Source: Flaccisagitta enflata
Lineage: Eukaryota > Chaetognatha > Sagittoidea > Aphragmophora
DNA: 64,000 nt
Reading direction: 5' to 3'
Assembly: GCA_965153355.1 (NCBI GenBank)
Contig: OZ231126.1
Span: forward strand, 107,818,001-107,882,000
Shown here: piece after piece, positions 1 through 8,317 of the stretch
Numbering within the stretch: position 1 is the stretch's first letter
Layout: every line of letters begins with the position of its first letter
Made by a program: the position numbers and the translations under genes
The notes under the pieces: model-generated
What the model was told of the DNA's origin: nothing
The model's database searches: none
What the model saw: the letters and a program-made list of their open reading frames with translations, nothing else

Positions 1-1012
1 CATTCGCTTAGACAAACTAAACACACCAGAAAAGGATGATAACAAGCCTAAAACATTGCCACCAGATCTAAAAACTAGATCCGAGAAGATAAAATCCGTA
101 TTGATAACTTGGTTGAAAATGACAAATAAAATGGAAAGCGACAATCATATAACTGGCCCAAATAAGACATACATCGAACAGTGGTTTTACAACAATGTCT
201 CATTAATAAAAATAGGTCGCAAACTATCAGAACTCATTTACAATGCAATAGAAAAACTAAAACGTCCCAACTCCACCATATTTTCTCGACAATTTCTGCA
301 ACTTAGTCTTGATAGAAGTCAACTTAAAGTTAAATTTCATATCAACAAACAAAATCTGGTTGAGAAAACCAGTCTAAAAATAACTTTTCCACCATATGTT
401 TCCTATAAGTTAGGTAGTTCTCTACCTACCGATTCATATAATCACATGAAATTAACTAAGATAAAAGTGGGTCCTATTAGCTTGGCTGAAAACCAAGTAG
501 CATCGCTCTTTACAAATGTGATAACTTCAGAAAAACAAAAAACTTTCTCCTCAATTCGATTTTTGCCACAACTTCTTTGTGTCAAAAGTTCGATACTAGC
601 TGAGTGTGGCAGGTAATTTTTTTTTTTTTGAAATCATGACTCATGACTCATGACTCATAGTCTTGTTAATTTTTTTTTTTTTGAAATATTAATTGCATGT
701 TATTTATTTTTTAAGACAACATGAAAGGACATACTTGTTCACTACGGATCCAGACGACATAACTTTTTTTTCCTTGCCGCTCAAGCTTGGCAAGCACATC
801 GGGACCAACATCATTTCTTCACATGGGAAAGCACAAAATGAATTTTTCAAAATCCGTCAAGTGCATCAAGTGCTTTCTCAAATTAACATTAGAATAACAG
901 ACGAAAACAATGTTAATCTAAGGTGAGATTTTTTTTTTCTAATTTTTTTTTTTTTAAATTTTAAAAAATTTTAAATTTTTTTTTTTTTTAAATTTTTTAA
1001 AAATTATATTTA

Positions 1013-1043
<31 letters not shown>

Positions 1044-1116
1044 CAGTTTTAGCCGGAACACCCTAACTGACGTTGCCCTAACCTTTCGACCTGCGCCATT
1101 AGTTCTTGATGATTAA
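1..1116 (+). CDS. Penton-like minor capsid protein of a Polinton/adintovirus-like element, 5' partial, three exons
   Basis: The reading frame is open from base 2, so the start lies upstream of the window. Exons are 1-612, 716-922 and 1047-1116 (stop TAA 1114-1116). Introns are GT-AG with T-rich ends (613-715 and 923-1046). Both junctions split an AG/N codon in phase 2 and restore frame exactly. Without splicing the first two frames stop right after the donor sites. The C-terminal part has the pattern of single jelly-roll penton/minor capsid proteins of Polintons and adenoviruses: a cysteine-containing strand (LLCVKSS), a middle loop, then the closing strands INIRITDE..., a short turn, and VALTFRP. 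It would form the vertex capsomer of an icosahedral particle. A small basic protein and the major capsid gene follow directly on the same strand, supporting the call. Identification is by pattern only; a structure search would settle it. Confidence 0.72.
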
Positions 1117-1201
1117 TAATTGACTTTTTTTTATTTTGATTGATTTTCACTATTTTCAAATTTTTAATTTTTTTCTCTTTAAATTTAAACAGAATTTTAA
1201 A

Positions 1202-1420
1202 ATGAATACCCAAAGCAATGTTCTAGACCTTATAAATGCCATGATATCCGATCCTATCACAGATAATTCTCATACACAGAAAAAAACTGACCAACAGCCA
1301 TCAACTAGCAACGCCAAACAACAACCAGAATCACCAGAACCAAAACGAAAACGAAAAACACCTGTTAGAAAGAAAGAGAGCAAAAAAGATAACCCCCCCC
1401 CAAAAAAAAAGACAAAATAA
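1202..1420 (+). CDS. Small basic, Lys-rich C-terminus protein (core-protein-like)
   Basis: A 72-residue protein starting at ATG 1202, with A at -3. The first 25 residues are hydrophobic/acidic (start MNTQSNVLDL). The middle is rich in Gln/Ser/Pro. The last 25 residues are strongly basic with several nuclear-localisation-like clusters (KRKRK, KKESKK, PKKKTK). It ends 25 nt before the start of the major capsid gene. A small basic protein between penton and hexon is where adenoviruses carry DNA-binding core proteins (VII/X), so a DNA-condensing or nuclear-targeting role is plausible. That role is inferred from composition and position, not homology. The C-terminal codons run through homopolymers (C8 and A9), which are prone to length change. 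Confidence 0.55.
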   Translation: MNTQSNVLDLINAMISDPITDNSHTQKKTDQQPSTSNAKQQPESPEPKRKRKTPVRKKESKKDNPPPKKKTK

Positions 1421-1445
1421 CTAAAGATAACTTTCTGTAAACAAT

Positions 1446-3333
1446 ATGTCAGAAGCTGTAAAATTCCGAGCTCCTCAAGATATTGAATCTCCGGAAGTTG
1501 CGCAGACGTTAGCGCATTCACCACATGCTTTACAAGATGGGATTTTATATAGAACTTTTGCATGCATTTCAACACTAGACCCAAATGAGCTAGACATTAA
1601 CAGTCGATCCATAACTTATGGTATACTCCAAAAATCAGCCTTCATCAATACTCAAAAACTTTTTATGAATATCAGTTTAATGATAGTTAAAGATGCAGGA
1701 GAAGAAGCCCTTTCAATCGAAGATGGCGTTGTTCCACCGGCCTCTCCTGCTCAGCAACTATTTGATGACATAAGTATAACAATGTCGGATATGAATCTTG
1801 ACAGGCAAGTTAACTAATTTTTTTAATCACGGACAACTAGTCTTGTCCAGCTGTCCAAATGCCCAACTGTTCTCTTTAACAAGACAATATGTCCTTTTCC
1901 TTTCTTTCTGATTCTCTTTAGGCCCGGAACATATTATAGCATGCTTATGCATATTCAACAAATGTTAGAGATTTCTAGACCAATAAAAGAATCTTGGCTT
2001 AATTTCTATGAAGGCAATGATGATGACATTGATGGAGAGTACTCAACAGCAACAGAAGCTGTGGAAAAAAAAGGAGAAAAACTTGTCGCAAAAAATGCCA
2101 CTGGACGCAGAATGCTCAAAATTTTAAATAAGAAAGTGAACGAATATTTAATCTCACTTGAAACTCCCCTAAAATACTTTCCAATTTTAATCCCTACGGT
2201 AATTTTAAAAAAAATCTACTATATTTTTTTTTATTTTTTATTTTTTTATTTAAAAAGAAAATTAAAATTAAATTTTTCATTTTTTACCAGGGATTACCAA
2301 TTTCTCTACGCTGCTTCCTAACTTCTCCTCAGGTTAGATTAATATTTTTTATCAACAAGGCCGGATACATGACTATCCAAGCCATGTGCAAGTGGGCAGC
2401 ACGGACAGATTAACCTTTTTTTTTTTTTTTTTTTTTTTCAAGAAATATTTCATGGTTCCAAATAATAGCACCTGCAAACCTCGATTCAAAATAACTGAAG
2501 GGAAAATCTTGGCCGAAATCCTGCTTCTGAAGCCCAATTTAATCAATGCAAGTGAAAACATTTTTTGATTTTTTTTTTTTTTTTTTTTTTGAGATTTTTT
2601 TTGAGATTTTTTTGAGATTTTTTTTTTTTTTTTTTTTTTTTTTAGGCCATTGAAGCCCGTATGGCAAAGAATTTCTTGCAAGTGGACTTTCAAAGTAGAT
2701 TTATCAAAACATTCTCGGTGGAACAGGGCTTGCTTGAGAAGAACATTCCAATCGCATCGAGACAAACATGTTCTTATATTATTTGTGCTTTCCAAGATAA
2801 CGTCCGGCATTGTGGTCACTATCAAAAAAACTATTTTGAGTACTCAAGGTGTGGTATTCAAAATGCTTATGTGACTTGCAGCGCTGCCGATTTCCGAATT
2901 CCATCTTTACCAATTCCTACCATCGGCGGACAACAAGCGGGTGATTAAACATATTTGAGACATAACCATCAGAGAAGACCGACTGACCGACTGATCAATC
3001 AACTTATACAGGCAGTTAAAGTTTTCCTTTAAAAAAAAAAACATTCATACAGGGTACGATTTTACCTCTTCAAGATCTTTAAAAGCAAGCTACTGGTATG
3101 TTTTGAACGCCTTTGGTAAAATGGGAAGTAGTGCAGGAACCAAAGATTTCTCCTTTGAATCTTGGAAGAATCATAGATTCCTGCTTCCCTTTAACCTCTC
3201 GGGCGAGGACTCCATTGCTAATCAAGAAAAAAGAAGAAGAATTACTTTCCGACCTATTGCAACAGCCAACGATTACTCACTTTATCTCAAATTTAAATCG
3301 CCAACGACCAGGTACCACTACCACCATAACTAG
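1446..3333 (+). CDS. Major capsid protein (double jelly-roll, hexon-like), six exons
   Basis: Proposed exons: 1446-1804, 1922-2198, 2291-2332, 2443-2547, 2646-2940, 3053-3333. Their lengths sum to 1359 nt (452 residues plus stop), a normal size for Polinton/adintovirus capsid proteins. Introns are 92-117 nt. Three are GT-AG; those at 1805 and 2548 begin GCAAGT (GC-AG). Every junction keeps frame, and the frame stops soon after each donor if unspliced. Features of the family: an N-terminal IDINSR-like strand followed by PASPAQQLFDDISI (the 'V.P.n..l.slf..i.v' block), then YYSMLMHIQQML, then LPISLRCFL, RFKITEGKILAE, and C-terminally a pattern of basic strand, H-C-G-HY, then IPSLPIP. Role: main hexagonal capsomer. 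The third intron holds a fragment of a dispersed repeat seen elsewhere in this window. Confident on family, less so on each splice site. Confidence 0.78.
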
Positions 3334-3603
3334 ACCATATACCGTATGTAGAGTCGCATAGCACACAGACATAACCGAATCATATACATATCCCTAGTCG
3401 CATACTGGATGATGTAGAGTCGCATAGCACACACTGATGAATTTTTTTTTTTTTTTTTTCATTTTTTTTCTTTTTTTTAGTGTCATTCGCGTAATAGTTA
3501 TCTATCTCCAGTCGCGTTCTTTAGGAATTCTGTCCGACAGGACATGTGTCAGAAATTTTGAACAAGACCAATAAATACAAAACAACAACAAAAACAAAAC
3601 AAG
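3334..3603 (+). other. Capsid 3' flank with short direct repeats
   Basis: No gene. Two near-identical 22-nt copies of a TGTAGAGTCGCATAGCACAC motif lie near 3346 and 3411, with a related TAGTCGCAT between them. The motif resembles the end of the dispersed TAGTCGCG repeat family found at 16.9, 22.2 and 30.3 kb. A T-rich tract with a TTTTTTTAG end lies at 3440-3480, acceptor-like, just upstream of the protease start. Confidence 0.45.
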
Positions 3604-4163
3604 ATGTCATTTACATCAAAAGAACTCATAACCACGGACAAAGATTTAATGAAATATTTAAAGAGAATTCCAAAAGCACTGAAATTTATCAATAATGGTG
3701 CTCTTATCATTCCTTATGATAAACTTTTGACATTAAAACACAATATTTTTCAAATAGAAGAAAAATGGCTATAGTTCTGAATTCTGCACATTCACAAGAA
3801 ATTTATCAAACCACAGGCCATTGGTTCCTTCTGGCCTTGGACCTACGTAGTCATGATAAACGATGCCTACTTGTTGATAGTTTGGCTAGCGTTTACAGAG
3901 ATAAAAAAGAAATAAAAGATACTATCGATACTTTTTGTAGCACTCATCATCTTTTTTTGTCTCATTTCAATTTGGTCACACAGTCTCGAAAGAATTTATC
4001 CTGTGGATTTTTCTTAATCTATTTTTTACGATTATTTACAATACGCAACATCCCGCACTTTGCTAAATTAAAACAGCTTTTAAAAAATTATTCTTTGTTA
4101 GAGCGTGAAAAATATATTCTAAAACGCGCCTATAAATTATGTAAATTTGGATTTTTATCTTAA
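3604..4163 (+). pseudogene. Adenain-type cysteine protease, split across two frames
   Basis: The N-terminal part runs from ATG 3604 to a TAG at 3772-3774 (56 residues). The rest is open in the -1 frame from 3765 to the stop at 4161-4163. Counting from the ATG at 3765, the catalytic set of the adenovirus protease family (peptidase C5) is present in order: His19 in GHW, Asp38 in VDS, Gln73 in TQS and Cys80 in SCGFF. The segment before GHW also has the family's AIV-N-S strand, and the first frame carries the usual N-terminal helix and NNGA-IPYD loop. The frame change falls at a run of five A bases. I see no canonical slippery heptamer, so a one-base indel (decay or sequence error) is likelier than programmed frameshifting; reinitiation at 3765 is possible. 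Role in the family: cleavage of precursor capsid and core proteins during maturation. Confidence 0.75.
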
Positions 4164-4173
4164 TTCAGTGAAA

Positions 4174-5187
4174 ATGGCAACAATTATTTCCCTCCTTTTT
4201 TGGTCGCCTCTTATTCGCACTTTGAAAGCTTTGTCCAACTTCTACAATAAACTTTTCTTAGAGGAGTGTCCAACACACTCTTTAACGGATGTAGAAAAAA
4301 GCATTGATGAAGATATGGATAAATCGCAAGAAGACGAGATGACGCAAAACAACGCCAATGTCAACGACGATGACGTCCAACCTGTGGAACCCAAAAAGCC
4401 CACGATTGGCTCTGGAGGCTCTGGCTCTGGAGACGCCTCTGGAGACGGCTCTGTCGAACCCACGATTGGCACTGGAGGCTCTGGCTCTGGAGGCGGCTCT
4501 GTTGAACCCACGATTGGCTCTGGAGGCTCTGGCTCTGGAGGCGACTCTGTTGAACCCAGGATTGACTCCGGAGACTCTGGCTCTGGAGACGGCTCAGATA
4601 CCAACACACGACGTCGACATGCTGCCGCTGCCACCGCCAACATCATCCGCGGCGCCGCCGCCGCCACCACCGCCGCCGCCGCCGCCAATCCATCTGGCTC
4701 TGAAGACGGCTCTGGTTCTGGAAGCGGCTCTGCCTGGGAAAGCGGTTTCTGGAGCTCTCCCTCTGGTGGCTCTGCCTCCGATATCAACTGGAGAACAAAC
4801 GTGGACCTGGACCCGGCCCTAGGACCTGGTTCTGACGACATCCTGGATTCTGGACCTGGAAGAGCTTTGATCCTCTTGGTTGACACGAAAGAAACCCATG
4901 TGGGTCATCTTCTTTTCGTCGAATTCAAATCCGGCTTTCGCATCGTCATCAAGAAATTTAAAGAAGATTTGCCTCCTCATTTGCGTACGAAAAGCATTCG
5001 GGAAAAGGAAATTCACGCTCTACACGTTGCCATTTGCGAAAATGAGGACTTTCTGAAAGAGCGAAAATTTCGTCTACTTTTGACTAGCGTCCCTCTGTTT
5101 CTCTATTTAGTAAATGCTAACGCAGACCAACTGGAATTCTTGAAACCTTTCTCTTTCTCGCTGGCGTTTGGGAGGAGAAGAGAATAA
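4174..5187 (+). CDS. Gly/Ser-repeat protein with conserved-looking C-terminal domain
   Basis: A 337-residue protein. ATG 4174 is chosen because it has A at -3 and G at +4. It opens with a hydrophobic stretch (MATIISLLFWSPLI) that could be a signal or membrane anchor. Next come an acidic segment, then four 16-residue units of the type PTIGSGGSGSGG.SVE (48-bp DNA repeat, about 4405-4600), an Ala-rich tract and a Ser/Gly segment. The last 110 residues look globular, with mixed charged and hydrophobic blocks (ALILLVDTK, HLLFVEFKSGF, FRLLLTSVPLFLYL). The gene starts 10 nt after the protease stop. I do not recognise a family. A fibre-, spike- or membrane-associated virion protein is one possibility, but nothing in the sequence proves it. 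Confidence 0.5.
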   Translation: MATIISLLFWSPLIRTLKALSNFYNKLFLEECPTHSLTDVEKSIDEDMDKSQEDEMTQNNANVNDDDVQPVEPKKPTIGSGGSGSGDASGDGSVEPTIGTGGSGSGGGSVEPTIGSGGSGSGGDSVEPRIDSGDSGSGDGSDTNTRRRHAAAATANIIRGAAAATTAAAAANPSGSEDGSGSGSGSAWESGFWSSPSGGSASDINWRTNVDLDPALGPGSDDILDSGPGRALILLVDTKETHVGHLLFVEFKSGFRIVIKKFKEDLPPHLRTKSIREKEIHALHVAICENEDFLKERKFRLLLTSVPLFLYLVNANADQLEFLKPFSFSLAFGRRRE

Positions 5188-5195
5188 GCAGATGA

Positions 5196-5347
5196 TGTCA
5201 CTGATATCTGGCGTCACTGATATCTGGCGTCACTGATATCTGGCGTCACTGATATCTGGCGTCACTGATTGATGTCACTGATATCTGGCGTCACTGATAT
5301 CTGGCGTCACTGATATCTGGCATCACTGATATCTGGCGTCACTGATT
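5196..5347. repeat. 16-bp minisatellite
   Basis: About nine copies of a 16-nt unit, TGATATCTGGCGTCAC, start directly after the stop of the Gly/Ser-repeat gene. Some copies carry substitutions or a short deletion. Isolated units recur near 5445-5482. Confidence 0.85.
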
Positions 5348-5555
5348 TTGTACATGAACTTTAATCCTCGCCTTAAGCTGATAAAAGTTTTTTTCGAATC
5401 GATTAATTCCACAGCATCTAATATGTAATTTATGTCATTGATTGATTTCACTGATTGATATCACTGATATCTGGCGTCACTGAACTTTAATCATCGCGTT
5501 ATCAATTATCATATAACAATGTTTAAAATAATCATATGATGTTTAATTTTCCCAG

Positions 5556-6068
5556 ATGGAAAGTGGAAAACGAGCAGGTTCTGAATCAACTGAATTGAAA
5601 CAAGTTGAATCAGAGCCCCGATCAGAGCCCCGATCACCGAAACCAATACCTGGCCCAAATCCTAGCCTCCAGGCCCAAAGATTTCTTTTGATTCCACACC
5701 CTAATAGACCCGCCCCAAATCCCAGGGAGCGCCCAATTGAAACCATCCCACCAACCAATTTCTCAGACCATCTTGATTCGGACCACCCTAATCCACCATT
5801 ACGCCCCAGAAAACTCGGCTTTGTTTTCTGCACTGTCATACTGATCTTACTGACCACCCAATTTGCATCAAATATCGCACAAACCAAGTACTTCGCAGAC
5901 CTTGTTGAAATTGAATCACGCCACGAAAACCCATCTGTGCAACAGCCATTCGCGACCTGCATTGTCAACAATAAAACTAAAACTCTTACCCTAATTTGCA
6001 AAAACGCTGAAACTCGTAAATACTCCTTAAGACATTTGGATTTGGACACGTGTGACTTTGGAGAATAA
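5556..6068 (+). CDS. Pro-rich single-pass membrane protein
   Basis: A 170-residue protein starting at ATG 5556. Residues 1-85 are polar and proline-rich (PRSEPRSPKPIPGP). Residues about 87-106 form one clear transmembrane helix (LGFVFCTVILILL) preceded by a basic RPRK, so the N-terminus is predicted inside and the 65-residue C-terminus outside. The outer part has three cysteines (positions about 148, 155 and 165) that could form a disulfide. The ATG is preceded by TTTTCCCAG, which resembles a splice acceptor, so an upstream exon cannot be excluded. The stop lies 4 nt before the ATG of the next gene. No family recognised. A membrane-anchored accessory or virion protein of the element is plausible by position. 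Confidence 0.5.
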   Translation: MESGKRAGSESTELKQVESEPRSEPRSPKPIPGPNPSLQAQRFLLIPHPNRPAPNPRERPIETIPPTNFSDHLDSDHPNPPLRPRKLGFVFCTVILILLTTQFASNIAQTKYFADLVEIESRHENPSVQQPFATCIVNNKTKTLTLICKNAETRKYSLRHLDLDTCDFGE

Positions 6069-6072
6069 TTGC

Positions 6073-6512
6073 ATGGACGCACAAGATCTTCAATTGAAAG
6101 CGTTGAACAGGTAAAACTAATACTAATTTTGTCTAATACTTAATATGAGCAACAAAACACACACCAAAAAAATGATATCATTTTGTAATTCTTTTCATAC
6201 TAGAGAACTAATTCATTCACGAAATAAAAAGAACAATCAAATTGGAATGGGGCGTAGAAGGAGAAGACGAAAAGGACACAAGAATAGACGACGTAGACGT
6301 AGACGTAGACGCAGAACCAAAGTACTCATGCATATTCAATGTTACATACACACAGACATGACATTTTGCTATTTTTTCCATGCATGTACATAAACATTCC
6401 GTTTTCTTTGACATTCTGTTCCCAGGGTGCTGGCACATCACACAAGAACGCGTTACGTGGAGTGAAAAGAACAATAACTAAACAACGAAGACGGAGAAGA
6501 AAGACAAAATGA
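6073..6512 (+). CDS. Arg-rich core-like DNA-binding protein, three exons
   Basis: Proposed exons: 6073-6110, 6204-6321 and 6426-6512 (stop TGA 6510-6512), 80 residues in total. The donors are GTAAAA and GTACTC. The acceptors are ATACTAG and TTCCCAG. The first junction completes an AG/A arginine codon and the second falls between codons. Exon 2 encodes two runs of six to ten arginines, and exon 3 ends with RRRRRKTK. The composition (over one third Arg/Lys) matches protamine-like core proteins of adenoviruses (VII/X) and the small basic proteins of adintoviruses. The likely role is packing the element's DNA or nuclear/nucleolar targeting. An unspliced reading from ATG 6145 gives an 82-residue Arg-rich product ending in unrelated hydrophobic residues; I think this less likely. 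Confidence 0.55.
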
Positions 6513-6536
6513 TTCTATGCAAATCTTTCTTTTAAT

Positions 6537-7235
6537 ATGGTCATTGAAAGTAGTAAAAAACAAAGATTAAAAGCCTTTCTTAAAAAAAGAAAAATTAAAT
6601 ATATCCGTTTTAAAAGGAGACGAGTTGTTACAATACCATCAAATGTAAATATGGCTCTGAATGATGAAGAACACCCTTTTCAATACTTTCCTGCTTATTC
6701 CCTAAACGATCCCGATTTTTCAATTCTAAGACATCGTCTTGATTCATTCGCCGAATGGCCCCGTCATCGTTCCCAAACCCCAGCGCTTCTTGCTTCTGCA
6801 GGCTTCTATTTGATCAATTTGAGCAGAGGATTGGTTAGATGCTTCCGTTGTGGACTTGAATTGAGAGATTGGCAGCCTGGAGATATAGCAATCTATGAGC
6901 ATGAAAAATTTTCTCCAAACTGTCTTTTTATCATTGAAGAGCGTAATAAGAGAGCAAAACGCCATGGAATTGAAGATTTAACCCCTTTTATTCGCGCACT
7001 GGATTCTACAAATAAGAACGATTTAGTTAATCATGGCGAAAACCTACTTGTTAAGATACGGTGTAAAGTCTGCTTTACAAAAGTAGCCAATACATTATTG
7101 TTACCTTGTGCGCACCTGGCCATGTGCTCCGATTGTTGTTTGCACATTCACCCATGCAATGCCACGTATCCTTACAGCAGGAAATGTCCAGTTTGCCGTT
7201 CACTCTTTATGAACGAAATCCAAGTCTATCATTAA
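6537..7235 (+). CDS. Inhibitor of apoptosis: one BIR domain plus C-terminal RING
   Basis: A 232-residue protein, shorter than most cellular IAPs and close to the size of viral ones. The BIR domain covers about residues 62-132. Its zinc ligands are C102, C105, H122 and C129 in exact CX2C-X16-H-X6-C spacing, after an R-L-SF--WP motif. The RING begins at C176-K-V-C179, then PC191-A-H193, C197, C200, and ends with CPVC near 219-222; the loop before CPVC is longer than usual. BIR domains bind caspases or pro-apoptotic IBM peptides, and the RING gives E3 ubiquitin ligase activity. ATG 6537 gives a basic leader, and ATG 6651 is an alternative start just before the BIR part. It lies 24 nt downstream of the core-protein gene on the same strand, so it reads as an accessory gene of the viral element, captured from a host. 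It is intact. Confidence 0.85.
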   Translation: MVIESSKKQRLKAFLKKRKIKYIRFKRRRVVTIPSNVNMALNDEEHPFQYFPAYSLNDPDFSILRHRLDSFAEWPRHRSQTPALLASAGFYLINLSRGLVRCFRCGLELRDWQPGDIAIYEHEKFSPNCLFIIEERNKRAKRHGIEDLTPFIRALDSTNKNDLVNHGENLLVKIRCKVCFTKVANTLLLPCAHLAMCSDCCLHIHPCNATYPYSRKCPVCRSLFMNEIQVYH

Positions 7236-7559
7236 ATTAAATGAAAATTAACTCAATAACATTTCAATGAATAATTAAAATTAATGTAATATAACCGCAA
7301 TTGATTTACACTAATATTGTTTGCTCAACTCAATTTAACTCTTTCTATATCCTACACTAATTAAATAAGCGAAAATGCAACACACACAACAGCTAGATAG
7401 ATGACTGTGTTGGCATTACCTATAATTTACTACCTGTGAAAACGTTGTTGCATCAATCTTTTTCGAAATAGAAAATGTGCTTAGAACCATTAATGCTCTA
7501 CTACTGATAAGCTCATTCAAAATATTTCCGGTCTAGACCCAAACCTACTGTTTTGTGTA
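7236..7559. other. Non-coding flank after the IAP gene
   Basis: AT-rich sequence with no gene, no clear inverted terminal repeat and no repeat that I recognise. Confidence 0.5.
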
Positions 7560-8310
7560 ATCAAATCGTACAATTATTTTTTTTTTCTTCCATTCGGATG
7601 ATCTAAAATATTTATCCAAATTTTCCAGATTTTCAAAATTTTCATAACTTATTTTAAGTTTTTTTTTTTTCAAATTTTTCTTAGATTTTCAAATTTTATA
7701 AAATTTTCAAAATTTACAAATTTCATCATATTCGTATAATATTCGAAAAATTTCTTATTTCATAGAATTTTTTCCTAATTTTCTAATTCTATAAAATTTT
7801 TACAATTTTCTACATTCTTCTACAATTTTCCAAAATTTCCCAATTTTATAAAATTTTTCAGAATTTTCCTAATTTTATTAGAATTTTACAAATTTTCTAA
7901 TTTTATAAAATTTTTCCAAAGTTTACAAATTTTGTAAAATTTTCCGTAATTTTCTAAGATTTTCTAATTTTATAAAATTTTTCATAATTTTCTCGAATTT
8001 TCTAATTTTTTAAAATTTTTCAAAATTTTCCAATTACGTAAAATTTCTCAAAATTCACAAATTTTATATAATTTTCTAAATTTTTCTAATTTTATAAAAA
8101 TTTTCAAAATTTTCTAGTTTTATGAAATTTTTCCAAAATCACAAATTTTATAAAATTTTCCATAATCTTCTAAATTTCTCTAATTTTAAAAAATTTTTCA
8201 CAATTTTCTAAAATTTTCTAATTTTATAAAATTTTTCAAAATTTTACAATTTTATAAAATCTTTCCAAAATTCACAAATTTTATAAAATTTTTCCAAAAT
8301 TTACTAATTT
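7560..8310. repeat. AT-rich degenerate minisatellite
   Basis: Diverged repetitions of TTTTATAAAATTTTTC, with AAATTTTCTAA variants, spaced about 30-60 nt apart. Almost no GC. It separates the viral element from the retrotransposon. Confidence 0.75.
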
Positions 8311-8317
8311 TCATAAA

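Noticed and set aside
2373-2825. 150-residue minus-strand frame over the capsid introns
   Set aside because: A shadow made of Lys runs from the T tracts; the plus-strand capsid reading explains the region.
3760-3780. Programmed -1 ribosomal frameshift in the protease
   Set aside because: No X-XXY-YYZ heptamer in the correct phase and no evident stem-loop; a one-base indel is simpler.
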